A stretch of DNA of 64,000 nucleotides, from the NCBI RefSeq assembly GCF_900187375.1, contig NZ_FYEW01000001.1:744001-808000 (forward strand), in the 5' to 3' direction. The translations under genes were made by a program, and so were the position numbers. Below, piece after piece: positions 56,660-64,000 of the stretch; the stretch's first letter is position 1, and every line of letters starts with the position of its first letter. The notes under the pieces are model-generated. The model was given only the letters and a program-made list of their open reading frames with translations. It ran no database searches and was not told the DNA's origin. Origin of the DNA: Hymenobacter gelipurpurascens (GTDB lineage Bacteria; Bacteroidota; Bacteroidia; Cytophagales; Hymenobacteraceae).

Positions 56660-59058
56660 GCGCTATACCGGCCCTGAAAAGCAAGAGCCAGCGCTCTGGC
56701 TGGCTGACGCATCTGCTGGTACTCGCGGCCATTGTGCTGCTTGGCGCGCTGCTGTTTGGGGATATTGCGTGGCATCCTGGCGAGTACCTGTTCAGCCGCG
56801 ACGGCGACGGTATCAAAAACTACTACACAGCCGCCTGGTACGTGCAGCACGACCGGGCGTGGTGGTTTAGCGGCATGAATTATCCCTTCGGGGAGCACGT
56901 CATCTTCACCGATAACCAGCCGATACTGGCCTACGGGCTGGCTGCTTTGCGGCGGCAGGGCGTGGCGCTGAATGTGGTGGCCGTTTTCAATGGGCTGCTG
57001 CTGCTGGCTCAGTTGCTGAGTGCCCCGCCGCTGCTGGCGCTGCTGCGCCGCTGCCGCCTCCCCAACTGGTACGCGTCTATTACCACCGTACTTATCGTGC
57101 TGCTGGCCCCGCAGCTGGAGCGGCTGCTAGGCCACTATGCGCTGGCATATTCCTGCGTGATACCCATGCTGTGGTATCTGCTGGTGCGGGCCACCGAAAC
57201 CGGCACACGGTACCCTGGCCGCTGGTATGTGGCCTACGGGGCATTCATGCTGCTAACTGCCTGCCTGCATCCTTACTATTTCGCCATCAGTGCCTTGCTG
57301 CTACTGGCCTACAGCATGGTGCTGTGGTGGCAACTGCCGGCTGGCCGATTGCGCAGCCGCCGCACTTTGGTGTTCTGGGCCAGGGTGTTGGCTACGCTGG
57401 TGCTGCCCGCTATGCTTTTCCAGGGCGGGTTGCTGCTTACTGACCCCAATGCCGCCGACCGCCCCAGCCTGCCCTATGGCTTCTTTGCGTATAGCTCCTC
57501 GGTGTGGAGCGTGTTTTTCCCCGTCGAAGCGCCGGTGCAGGCGTGGTGGCAGCGTATTTTCCATACCCCCGATCCTAGCTGGGAAGGACAGGCCTACGTG
57601 GGAATAGTGGCTACCGCCCTCACGCTGGGCACACTTTGGCGCGTAGGTCGGCGGCTGCGGCGGCGCCAATGGCAGCGGTTGCGGCGGCCCGCGCTGCCGC
57701 CAGTGCTGCGCATCAGCCTCTGGGCCGGCTTCTTGGTTTTGCTGTTTTCCATGGGCTGGCCGTTCCGGTGGGGGCTGGAGGGGCTACTGAACTACCTGGG
57801 TCCGATTCGGCAGTTTCGCTCCATCGGGCGCTTCGCCTGGATTTTCTACTATTTCTATTCCGTGTATGCGGCCTACGCGCTCTACCAGGGGTTTCGGTGG
57901 CTACGTCAGCGCCCGCACTGGCATCGGTGGGCCGGGCCCGCCCTGGCGGGGTGCCTGCTGCTGTGGGCGGCGGAAGGCGTGTTCAATGCCGCACACAAAG
58001 CCTATCAGATTCAGCACCCCACCCAACATGCGGAGCGCCGCCTGCCAGCTGCCGGGTCTGCGCTGGTTCAGTATCCGCAACGACTAAAACGGGCTGGCCG
58101 CAGCTCATCAGAATTTCAGGCGATTCTGCCCGTGCCGTTTTATCTGGTCGGGAGTGAGGTGTTTACGCTTTTTGAGGGTGATGAAAGTGCGTACCAGAGC
58201 ATGCGCGCCTCCCTCGAAACCGGACTTCCGCTGGCCACTACCATGCTCTCCCGCACGCCCTTGTTTCAGGCTCAGGCCACCGGGCAGCTGGCCAGCAATC
58301 CGGCCATCGACAAAGCCATTCTGGCCCGCTACCCCGACCGTAGGCCACTGCTAATGGTTATTCAGGCCAAGGAGCCCCTGGATTCGGTGCAGCGCTCTTT
58401 GCTGGCGCGTGGCCATATTTTCTACCGCGACTCCACAGTCTGGCTGGCGGAGCTGCCGCTGGCAAAGCTGGAGGCCCGCCCGGCCCTGCTGGCCGAGTTT
58501 GAGCGGCAGCGGGCTTCCTTAGTGGCCTACGCGGGCTATTGGGCCTCGGCACCCGCCCCGGAAGTGGCCTACGAGGGCTTCAACCAACCCAAAGCACCCC
58601 CGGCTTTCCCCGATGCGGGTAACATTCCGCCGCTGCTCGGTGCTGGTGCTGGTTCGCTCCGCAAGGGGGGCTTTGCGCTGCTCAACCAGCCCATGCCCCG
58701 CGCCGGCTGGTACGAGGCCTCAGTATGGGCCTACGTGCGCACCGCCGACCTGCCCACCCTGCACGCCAGCCTACTGAGCGCCAGTGGTACCGTACTGGAC
58801 AGCACCAAGGCCGAAACCAAAGCCAGCGTGGATATTCTCGGCAACTGGGCCCGCCTTACGGTGCGTCTGCGCGTAAGGCAATCCAACCAACGCATTCGGC
58901 TGTGGTTGAGGGGGCGCCGGATTATCTTCGATGAGTTTGAGCTGCGGCCCAGCAACATCACTGTGTGGCGCCAAAACTCGCCCGCTGGCCCGCTGGTGCG
59001 CAACAATTACCCGCTTATTGCCCCGCCCATTCCAGTAGCCTTGCCCGAACCGAAGTAA
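56656..59058 (+). CDS. Large polytopic membrane protein (putative GT-C transferase)
   Basis: 800 aa with about eleven hydrophobic segments in the first 430 residues, then a soluble beta-rich region ending at 800. A periplasmic loop near residue 45 reads FSRDGDGIKNYYTAAWYVQH and YPFGEHVIFTDNQP, with the aspartates expected of GT-C enzymes. The C-terminal part looks like a carbohydrate-binding jelly roll. Coupled (ATGA overlap) to the GT2 gene, so it may use the lipid-linked sugar made there. Acceptor unknown. Confidence 0.75.
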   Translation: MSAIPALKSKSQRSGWLTHLLVLAAIVLLGALLFGDIAWHPGEYLFSRDGDGIKNYYTAAWYVQHDRAWWFSGMNYPFGEHVIFTDNQPILAYGLAALRRQGVALNVVAVFNGLLLLAQLLSAPPLLALLRRCRLPNWYASITTVLIVLLAPQLERLLGHYALAYSCVIPMLWYLLVRATETGTRYPGRWYVAYGAFMLLTACLHPYYFAISALLLLAYSMVLWWQLPAGRLRSRRTLVFWARVLATLVLPAMLFQGGLLLTDPNAADRPSLPYGFFAYSSSVWSVFFPVEAPVQAWWQRIFHTPDPSWEGQAYVGIVATALTLGTLWRVGRRLRRRQWQRLRRPALPPVLRISLWAGFLVLLFSMGWPFRWGLEGLLNYLGPIRQFRSIGRFAWIFYYFYSVYAAYALYQGFRWLRQRPHWHRWAGPALAGCLLLWAAEGVFNAAHKAYQIQHPTQHAERRLPAAGSALVQYPQRLKRAGRSSSEFQAILPVPFYLVGSEVFTLFEGDESAYQSMRASLETGLPLATTMLSRTPLFQAQATGQLASNPAIDKAILARYPDRRPLLMVIQAKEPLDSVQRSLLARGHIFYRDSTVWLAELPLAKLEARPALLAEFERQRASLVAYAGYWASAPAPEVAYEGFNQPKAPPAFPDAGNIPPLLGAGAGSLRKGGFALLNQPMPRAGWYEASVWAYVRTADLPTLHASLLSASGTVLDSTKAETKASVDILGNWARLTVRLRVRQSNQRIRLWLRGRRIIFDEFELRPSNITVWRQNSPAGPLVRNNYPLIAPPIPVALPEPK

Positions 59059-59130
59059 TCAGACAGCCCATTCTTTCAGCCAGCGACGTATACTTCCCGG
59101 AGAGATTATGCTGCCCGCACCTGCGAAGAA

Positions 59131-59451
59131 ATGGCGAAACGTTTGCTGACCCTGCCCGAGTTAGGCTTACTGATTTACATGCTCCGGGATAAGCCCGAGG
59201 TATCTCGGCTGTTGGCCTTGCTGCCGGTAGCGGAGGTGGAGGGAATTGCCGATGGTGGCATGGGTAGTCTGCGCTTTGTCAACAGCAACCCATATCGTCG
59301 CCTTGGCCAGGCGGTGGCCACGCTCCGGTATCCGGATGCCGATGGGGTGCCGGTGTTGGCCACACTTTATCTGGATACCGACGGCGTGCTGTATGAGCTG
59401 GATAGTTGGAAGACCGATGGTTCTCCATTGCAGCGCATTCCGGCCTTCTAG
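59131..59451 (+). CDS. Hypothetical DUF6984-like protein (106 aa)
   Basis: ATG 59131 (MAKRLLTLPELGLLIYMLRD). Small alpha/beta protein with central GSLRFVNSNPYRRLGQAVAT and ATLYLDTDGVLYELDSWKTD. Resembles DUF6984-type proteins of Bacteroidota. No function known. Single gene, converging on the next one with 9 bases between stops. Confidence 0.55.
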   Translation: MAKRLLTLPELGLLIYMLRDKPEVSRLLALLPVAEVEGIADGGMGSLRFVNSNPYRRLGQAVATLRYPDADGVPVLATLYLDTDGVLYELDSWKTDGSPLQRIPAF

Positions 59452-59460
59452 GCCAGTCAT

Positions 59461-59922
59461 TTACTTACACTTGTCTTTGCGGCGCGTATCAATTACGTGC
59501 GCAATTTTCCAGCCATCGGCCAGCTTTACCAGCTGAAAGGAGTTGTAGCCGCAATGGCTGAAGGTGCTGCCGAGGTAGAACTCATACGGCGTCCAGACGC
59601 TGGCCAGGTTGGCGTCAATCAGTACTTTATCAAACGTGATGCGCTCATCATACACCTCCTTGTGCGGGGTGCCAACCATCTTCACGAAAGCCGAAGGGTT
59701 TTCGGGCCGCAGCTGCGTCTGACCATTTTTGGCAGCAATGGTATGGAACACCGCGCCCGGTGCCAACGTGCTACGCACCAGTGTACTATCACCCTTGCGC
59801 ATGCCTTCAAAAAACGTGCGGATGGTAGTTTTCACCAGCTCGGTTTCAGCAGAAGCGGTCTGGGCGTGGGCACCGGAAGTCAGCAGGAGTAGGGCCGCCG
59901 ACAAAATGTAGGGAAGCTTCAT
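59461..59922 (-). CDS. Exported NTF2/SnoaL-like protein
   Basis: 153 aa with signal peptide MKLPYILSAALLLLTSGAHA (cleavage near 21). The mature part is a DUF4440/SnoaL-like cone: VKTTIRTFFEGMRKGDSTLV, then SVWTPYEFYLGSTFSHCGYN and WKIAHVIDTRRKD. Probably binds a small ligand in the periplasm. Catalysis is not predictable. Confidence 0.8.
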   Translation of the reverse strand: MKLPYILSAALLLLTSGAHAQTASAETELVKTTIRTFFEGMRKGDSTLVRSTLAPGAVFHTIAAKNGQTQLRPENPSAFVKMVGTPHKEVYDERITFDKVLIDANLASVWTPYEFYLGSTFSHCGYNSFQLVKLADGWKIAHVIDTRRKDKCK

Positions 59923-60077
59923 GACAAGGGAGGGTTATAGAGGCCCTAAAGATGCTGTTTGCCGGCGGGCGTTGCAACCCCGCAGATCTACTGGCTCGTT
60001 TGGCCGTATCACTTGGCAAGCCGCTCCCAGAGGGTAGCCTGACTGGCCTAGTTCGTAAAATTATGGCTTGGTCGCGC

Positions 60078-60104
60078 TTGCCTATCTGGGTAAAGTTACT
60101 TTTG
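60078..60104 (+). promoter_or_regulatory. Promoter of the acyl-CoA ligase gene
   Basis: TTG at 60078-60080, 16-base spacer, TACTTTTG at 60097-60104, the same layout as at ispG. Confidence 0.7.
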
Positions 60105-60153
60105 TGATGCGCCGGTATGTGTACCAGCGCTTTCCGCTCTTCTAGGCCACCCT

Positions 60154-61920
60154 ATGTCCATCCGCCGAACCTTCGACCTGATTGCCCACCGTGCTGCCAC
60201 TACCCCCCAGGCCGACTGTCTGGTTGAAAAGAAAGAGGGCACCTGGCGGCCCCTAAGCGCACAACGCGTGCTGGATCTTGCCAATCAGGTAACGCTGGGC
60301 CTGCAGGCACTCGGCATCAAGCGTGGCGATAAGGTGGCCATCATCTCCGCTAACCGCCCCGAGTGGGTAGTCGCCGATTTTGGCATTGCCCAGCTGGGAG
60401 CCGTGAGCGTGCCCATGTATCCTACCATTACGGTGGAGGATTACCGCCACATCTTTCAGGATGCAGGCGTGCGGGTGGTGCTTGTGCAGGACGAGAAGCT
60501 CCTGGGTCGCGTGCAGGAAGCCGTGACTGGCCTAGAGCAGGGCCCCGAGCATATTTTCAGCTTCGATAAGCTGACGGGTGTCCGCCATTTTGAGGAGCTG
60601 CTGACCCTAGGCCAGTCGGCAGATGCGGCAGAGCTGGTTGTCCTGAAAGCGGCCGTACAGCCCGATGATCTGCTGACGCTGATTTATACATCGGGCACCA
60701 CCGGGCGGCCTAAGGGCGTGATGCTTAGCCACCGCAATATCCTCTTTAACTGCGAAAACCTGACGAGCTATCTGCCGCTGCCTCCCGGCCAGAAAGCGCT
60801 CAGCTTCCTGCCGCTGAGCCATATTTTCGAGCGCACGGCCACGTATCTGTACCTGCTGCTGGACTTCAGCATCTGGTACGCCGAAAGCGTGGACCGCATT
60901 GCCGACAACCTGCGCGAGGTGCAGCCCCAGGTATTTACCACGGTGCCGCGCCTACTCGAAAAAATCTATGATAAGATTGTGGCGAAAGGCCAGGAGCTGA
61001 CCGGCGCCAAGAAAAAGCTGTTCTTCTGGGCCCTGGACCTAGGCCTGCGCTACGATACGCAAAAAGACCAGGGCTTATGGTACAATGCGCAGCTGGCGCT
61101 AGCCAATAAACTGGTATTCAGTAAGTGGCGTGAGGCTATGGGCGGGAAGATACACTACATTGTGAGCGGCGGCGGGGCCCTGCAGCCGCGCCTGGCCCGC
61201 GTGTTCTGGGCTGCGGGAATCCGGGTGATGGAAGGGTATGGCATGACGGAAACTTCCCCCGTGATTGCAGCCAGCCAGCCCGTGCCGGAGGGCAACCTCA
61301 TCGGGGCGGTAGGCCCCACAATTCCGGGAGTAGAAGTGAAGCTGGCCTCCGACGGTGAAATCCTGACCCGCTCGCCCTCCGTGATGCAGGGCTACTACAA
61401 CCGCCCCGACCTTACGGCCGAGGTAATTGACTCCGATGGCTGGCTCCACACCGGTGACATTGGAGAGTTTATCCAGGGGCGCTTTCTGAAAATCACGGAC
61501 CGCAAAAAGGAGATATTCAAGACCTCCAATGGCAAGTATGTGGCCCCACAGCCTCTGGAATCGAAGCTGTCGGAGTCGCCGCTGGTGGAGCAATGCATGG
61601 TAGTGGGTGAGGGCGAGAAATTTGCGGCCGCGCTGCTGGTGCCGGCCTTCACGGAGCTACGCGCCTGGGCTACCAGCCATGGCCTGCCCTCCGACCTTAC
61701 CGATACAGCACTAGCCGCCCACGCGCAGGTGCAGCAGCTCTACGACGAGCTGGTGCAGCGCACTAATGCGGCGTTTGCACAATGGGAGCAGATAAAGAAG
61801 GTAGCGTTGCTGCCGGAGCTCTGGAGCGTAGAATCGGGGGAGCTGACGCCTACCCTGAAGGTGAAGCGCAAGATCATCAGCCAAAACAACCAACAGCGCA
61901 TCGAGGCCCTGTACCGCTAG
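60154..61920 (+). CDS. Long-chain acyl-CoA synthetase
   Basis: 588 aa, ANL superfamily. P-loop LIYTSGTTGRPKGVMLSH near residue 172, A5 region MEGYGMTETSPVIA near 362, A7 LHTGDIGEF near 432 and A8/A10 motifs ITDRKKEIFKTSNGKYVAP near 448. The catalytic lysine near the C-terminus lies in TPTLKVKRKII. Activates fatty acids with ATP and CoA for lipid synthesis or beta-oxidation. Start ATG 60154 follows a clear promoter. Confidence 0.93.
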   Translation: MSIRRTFDLIAHRAATTPQADCLVEKKEGTWRPLSAQRVLDLANQVTLGLQALGIKRGDKVAIISANRPEWVVADFGIAQLGAVSVPMYPTITVEDYRHIFQDAGVRVVLVQDEKLLGRVQEAVTGLEQGPEHIFSFDKLTGVRHFEELLTLGQSADAAELVVLKAAVQPDDLLTLIYTSGTTGRPKGVMLSHRNILFNCENLTSYLPLPPGQKALSFLPLSHIFERTATYLYLLLDFSIWYAESVDRIADNLREVQPQVFTTVPRLLEKIYDKIVAKGQELTGAKKKLFFWALDLGLRYDTQKDQGLWYNAQLALANKLVFSKWREAMGGKIHYIVSGGGALQPRLARVFWAAGIRVMEGYGMTETSPVIAASQPVPEGNLIGAVGPTIPGVEVKLASDGEILTRSPSVMQGYYNRPDLTAEVIDSDGWLHTGDIGEFIQGRFLKITDRKKEIFKTSNGKYVAPQPLESKLSESPLVEQCMVVGEGEKFAAALLVPAFTELRAWATSHGLPSDLTDTALAAHAQVQQLYDELVQRTNAAFAQWEQIKKVALLPELWSVESGELTPTLKVKRKIISQNNQQRIEALYR

Positions 61921-62014
61921 AACTGCTGCCTAGGCCACCCGATAGCCGGAAACGGAAGGTGGCTAGTGCGGAATATTTCGGTTTCGGGGCAAATCTTTCT
62001 GCCACTGCGCGTGT

Positions 62015-62022
62015 TACTTTAG
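62015..62022 (+). promoter_or_regulatory. -7 box of the DUF6728 gene
   Basis: TACTTTAG, 21 bases before the ATG at 62044, matching TAnnTTTG with one change. Confidence 0.5.
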
Positions 62023-62043
62023 CATACCATAAGCCTCAACTCT

Positions 62044-62220
62044 ATGCGTACCAAAGGCCTTTTCAATTTCGGTCCGGTTTTCGGGTATTTCTTTCGTAAG
62101 AACGACCCAAATCGCACAAGCAACTTCAATTTGCGCACCATGCACTTCATCAACAAGCTCTCTATGAGCATGTTCCTGGTGGCTTTCATCGTGCTGCTGT
62201 ACCGCTGGTTTATCCGCTAG
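62044..62220 (+). CDS. DUF6728 family small membrane protein (58 aa)
   Basis: ATG 62044 to TAG 62220. Product begins MRTKGLFNFGPVFGYFFRKN, has a basic polar middle (DPNRTSNFNLRTMHFINK) and one C-terminal membrane segment (MFLVAFIVLLYRWFI). The family is conserved in Cytophagales, often near housekeeping genes, function unknown. Followed by a terminator. Confidence 0.8.
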   Translation: MRTKGLFNFGPVFGYFFRKNDPNRTSNFNLRTMHFINKLSMSMFLVAFIVLLYRWFIR

Positions 62221-62243
62221 GCTCTAGCGTTTTTCAATAGAAT

Positions 62244-62280
62244 ACCGTCATGCTCCCTTCCCGGGTATGGCGGTTTTTTT
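62244..62280 (+). terminator. Terminator of the DUF6728 gene
   Basis: ACCGTCAT and ATGGCGGT arms, one G-U pair, followed by TTTTTTT, 24 bases after the stop. Confidence 0.75.
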
Positions 62281-62303
62281 ATGTATAGCGTTACTTCGCT
62301 CTT

Positions 62304-62672
62304 ATGAACATCGAAGAATTCCGCGACTACTGCCTGCTGAAAGCCGGCGTAACTGAAGAAACGCCCTTCGGCCCCGAAACGCTGGTGTTTAAGGTTGGCG
62401 GCAAAGTATTCGCCCTCACCGACATCGATACGTTCGGCAGCATCAACCTCAAATGCGACCCGGAGCGCGCCCAGGAACTGCGCGAGCAATACGACTACGT
62501 ACTACCCGGCTACCACATGAACAAGAAGCACTGGAACACGGTGCTCATCGGGACGGGCGCATCCGTAGGCCTCTTGCGCGAGCTGATTGACCATTCCTAT
62601 GACCTCGTGCGGGCTTCGTTGCCCAGAAAGCAGCGGGAAGAGCTGGCCGAAGCCGAAAACCAGGCAGAATAA
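62304..62672 (+). CDS. MmcQ/YjbR family protein
   Basis: 122 aa with the complete CyaY-like fold: MNIEEFRDYCLLKAGVTEET, FGPETLVFKVGGKVFALTDI, INLKCDPERAQELREQY, PGYHMNKKHWNTVLI. Possibly binds DNA (MmcQ type). Role unknown. Single gene. Confidence 0.9.
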   Translation: MNIEEFRDYCLLKAGVTEETPFGPETLVFKVGGKVFALTDIDTFGSINLKCDPERAQELREQYDYVLPGYHMNKKHWNTVLIGTGASVGLLRELIDHSYDLVRASLPRKQREELAEAENQAE

Positions 62673-62698
62673 AGCTGGGATGCTGGCCTAGTGCGTTG

Positions 62699-63619
62699 TT
62701 AGTCAACGACGTATCCGGTGCGGGCGGGAGGCCAGGCAGGGGTGGGCTGGTCGGCCATTTCCAGAAGGGTGGTTTCTATCATTTGACTCATGGTGTTCAG
62801 GGCCAGGTCGTTGGGCTCGGTGCCAAAAGGCTCTTCAATTTCCCCGATAATGGCATCCAGCGCCATAAACGTGTAGCCAATAAATACTACAATCAGTGGT
62901 GTGGCCCAGCTGATGCTTTCCACCAACCCAAATGGCAACAGGAAGCAGTAGAGGTACACGGTGCGGTGTAGCAGCACGCTGTACGTGTAGGGCACGGGGG
63001 TGCTGGCCAGCCGTTCGCACCCGCCCACAATGTCGGAGAGCTGGTTGAGGTTGCGGTCGAAGGCCAGTTGGGTGTTGGTATCGAGGTGGCCGGTTTCGCG
63101 GGCTTGCTGTAGCCAGCGGCCCATTTCGCGCAGCAACAGCATGGGCCGGAAATGGGCCTGCTGAACCGTGTAGGCCAGCTCCGGCGGCAGCAGACGCTGC
63201 AGATCGGCCGCCGGATCAGTGTGGCGGAGCTGGTGGCGCAGGGTGTGGGTGAAGGCAATGAGTAGCCGCACAAACTGCGTAACCGGCGCCGAGCTAGCGG
63301 GGTAGCCGCTCATGGTGAGGGCCTGCCGCGCCAAGGAACGGGTATCGTTGAGCAAGGCGCCCCAAAGTTTGCGGCCTTCCCAGTATCTGTCGTAGCTCAC
63401 GTTGTTGTAGAAGCCAAGGAAAATGGCCAGCGCTACGCCAAATAGCGTAAATGGCGCGGCCGTAAGCGGCACTCGGTGCTGAAAAATGGTGCCGTGGAAG
63501 TACGTTACGCCCAACGATACCACAAACAAAATCAAGAGGCGCGGCAACACCTGCGGCAGCACGGAGCCCTGCCACACAAACAGCATGCGAAACCAGTTGT
63601 ATCTCGGTCGGATAATCAT
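62699..63619 (-). CDS. Bestrophin-family (RFP-TM/UPF0187) channel protein
   Basis: 306 aa from ATG 63619 (MIIRPRYNWFRMLFVWQGSV). The family pattern is clear: LFGVALAIFLGFYNNVSYDR then YWEGRKLWGALLNDTRSLAR, and the late VFIGYTFMALDAIIGEIEEP. Four membrane helices, pentameric anion or cation channel in the inner membrane. Physiological ion unknown. Confidence 0.9.
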   Translation of the reverse strand: MIIRPRYNWFRMLFVWQGSVLPQVLPRLLILFVVSLGVTYFHGTIFQHRVPLTAAPFTLFGVALAIFLGFYNNVSYDRYWEGRKLWGALLNDTRSLARQALTMSGYPASSAPVTQFVRLLIAFTHTLRHQLRHTDPAADLQRLLPPELAYTVQQAHFRPMLLLREMGRWLQQARETGHLDTNTQLAFDRNLNQLSDIVGGCERLASTPVPYTYSVLLHRTVYLYCFLLPFGLVESISWATPLIVVFIGYTFMALDAIIGEIEEPFGTEPNDLALNTMSQMIETTLLEMADQPTPAWPPARTGYVVD

Positions 63620-63732
63620 AGGCCCGCTTACGGACAACGGGCCAACTTGGCCGGTGCTTTTCTGGAGGTGCCTTGCTTCGGCAGCTCGCCCGGCATAGCC
63701 AAGCAGAACGGTTTTGAAGAAGGTAGTAGAAA

Positions 63733-63770
63733 GAAAAAGGCTCGGCAGACGAATCCGACGAGCCTTTTTT
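63733..63770 (-). terminator. Terminator of leuS
   Basis: Arms AAAAAGGCTCG and CGAGCCTTTTT, 24 bases after the leuS stop. Symmetric, so it may also stop plus-strand transcripts. Confidence 0.9.
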
Positions 63771-63793
63771 CTAAAACGACTGGCCTAGGCCAC

Positions 63794-64000
63794 TTACACG
63801 ACCACGTTCACCATGCGGCCGGGCACTACAATGATTTTCTTGGCCTCTTTGCCTTCGGCGAAGCGGGCCAGAATATCGGTAGCACGCACGGCGGCCTCGA
63901 TTTCGGCGGCGGTGGCAGTAGCCGGGAACTGCAGCTGCTCGCGCACCTTGCCGTTGATGGCTACTGGGTAGTTCACGGTGTCTTCCACCAGATATTCCTC
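63794..64000 (-). CDS. leuS: Leucyl-tRNA synthetase, C-terminal fragment (5' end off window)
   Basis: The last 68 residues of the enzyme, open to the window edge. The sequence EEYLVEDTVNYPVAINGKVR then PGRMVNVVV is the conserved C-terminal anticodon/D-loop binding domain ending (family: KVIVVPGRxVNIVV). Charges tRNA-Leu with leucine. The catalytic and editing domains lie outside the window. Confidence 0.93.
   Translation of the reverse strand, partial: EEYLVEDTVNYPVAINGKVREQLQFPATATAAEIEAAVRATDILARFAEGKEAKKIIVVPGRMVNVVV

Overview
The window holds most of a prophage (about 1-41.5 kb) followed by host chromosome (about 41.5-64 kb). The host is most likely a Hymenobacter-like member of the Bacteroidota. 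The signs are GC-rich host genes, the large form of IspG, a DUF6728 gene, promoters of the TTG-N16-TAnnTTTG type instead of the sigma-70 consensus, almost no Shine-Dalgarno signals, a TSP3-type cysteine motif, and a bestrophin-family channel. The genus is an inference; no rRNA is present.

Prophage layout. The lysogeny switch is at the right end. A plus-strand CI/LexA-like S24 repressor (39705-40658) is followed by a superinfection-immunity protein with a SHOCT tail and a small DNA-binding-like protein. Divergent from it, a long minus-strand operon starts with a Cro-like protein (39587) and runs through small early genes, a phage DnaN sliding clamp, a helicase-DNA methyltransferase fusion, a PAPS-reductase-like PP-loop protein with an internal tandem duplication, a DUF1376-like replication protein, a DnaC-like loader, and VRR-NUC, ASCH and HNH proteins. 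The late genes continue on the same strand: small and large terminase, a 205-aa structural protein, portal, head protein, scaffold, major capsid, connector and tail-completion genes, a 1495-aa tape measure, a predicted -1 frameshift gene pair, baseplate proteins, and a tail fibre with an SGNH hydrolase domain that runs off the left edge. The long tape measure and absence of a recognisable sheath suggest a siphovirus. No integrase, holin or endolysin is recognised; the missing left end may carry them.

Regulation and cargo. Four copies of a near-palindromic promoter-like element sit just upstream of the small terminase, the 205-aa protein, the tape measure and the first baseplate gene, so the late region is probably fired as several co-regulated operons. 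Three AT-rich cargo islands interrupt it (7.8-8.9, 13.8-15.3 and 23.7-24.5 kb). They encode membrane or secreted proteins and, in two cases, a plus-strand gene with its own promoter and terminator. Almost identical terminator hairpins mark two islands, and a half copy marks the third.

Host part. First comes an AT-rich glycosyltransferase-like membrane gene, then a stretch with a decayed gene, a very large terminator palindrome and small hypothetical genes. After these come a quinone oxidoreductase, two thioredoxin-fold proteins, ispG, two small AT-rich genes, a membrane sulfatase, an NAD(P)-binding protein (with a truncated copy of itself 2.3 kb upstream), a GT2 plus large membrane protein pair, an NTF2-like protein, a long-chain acyl-CoA ligase, DUF6728, a MmcQ/YjbR protein, bestrophin, and the C-terminal end of leuS.
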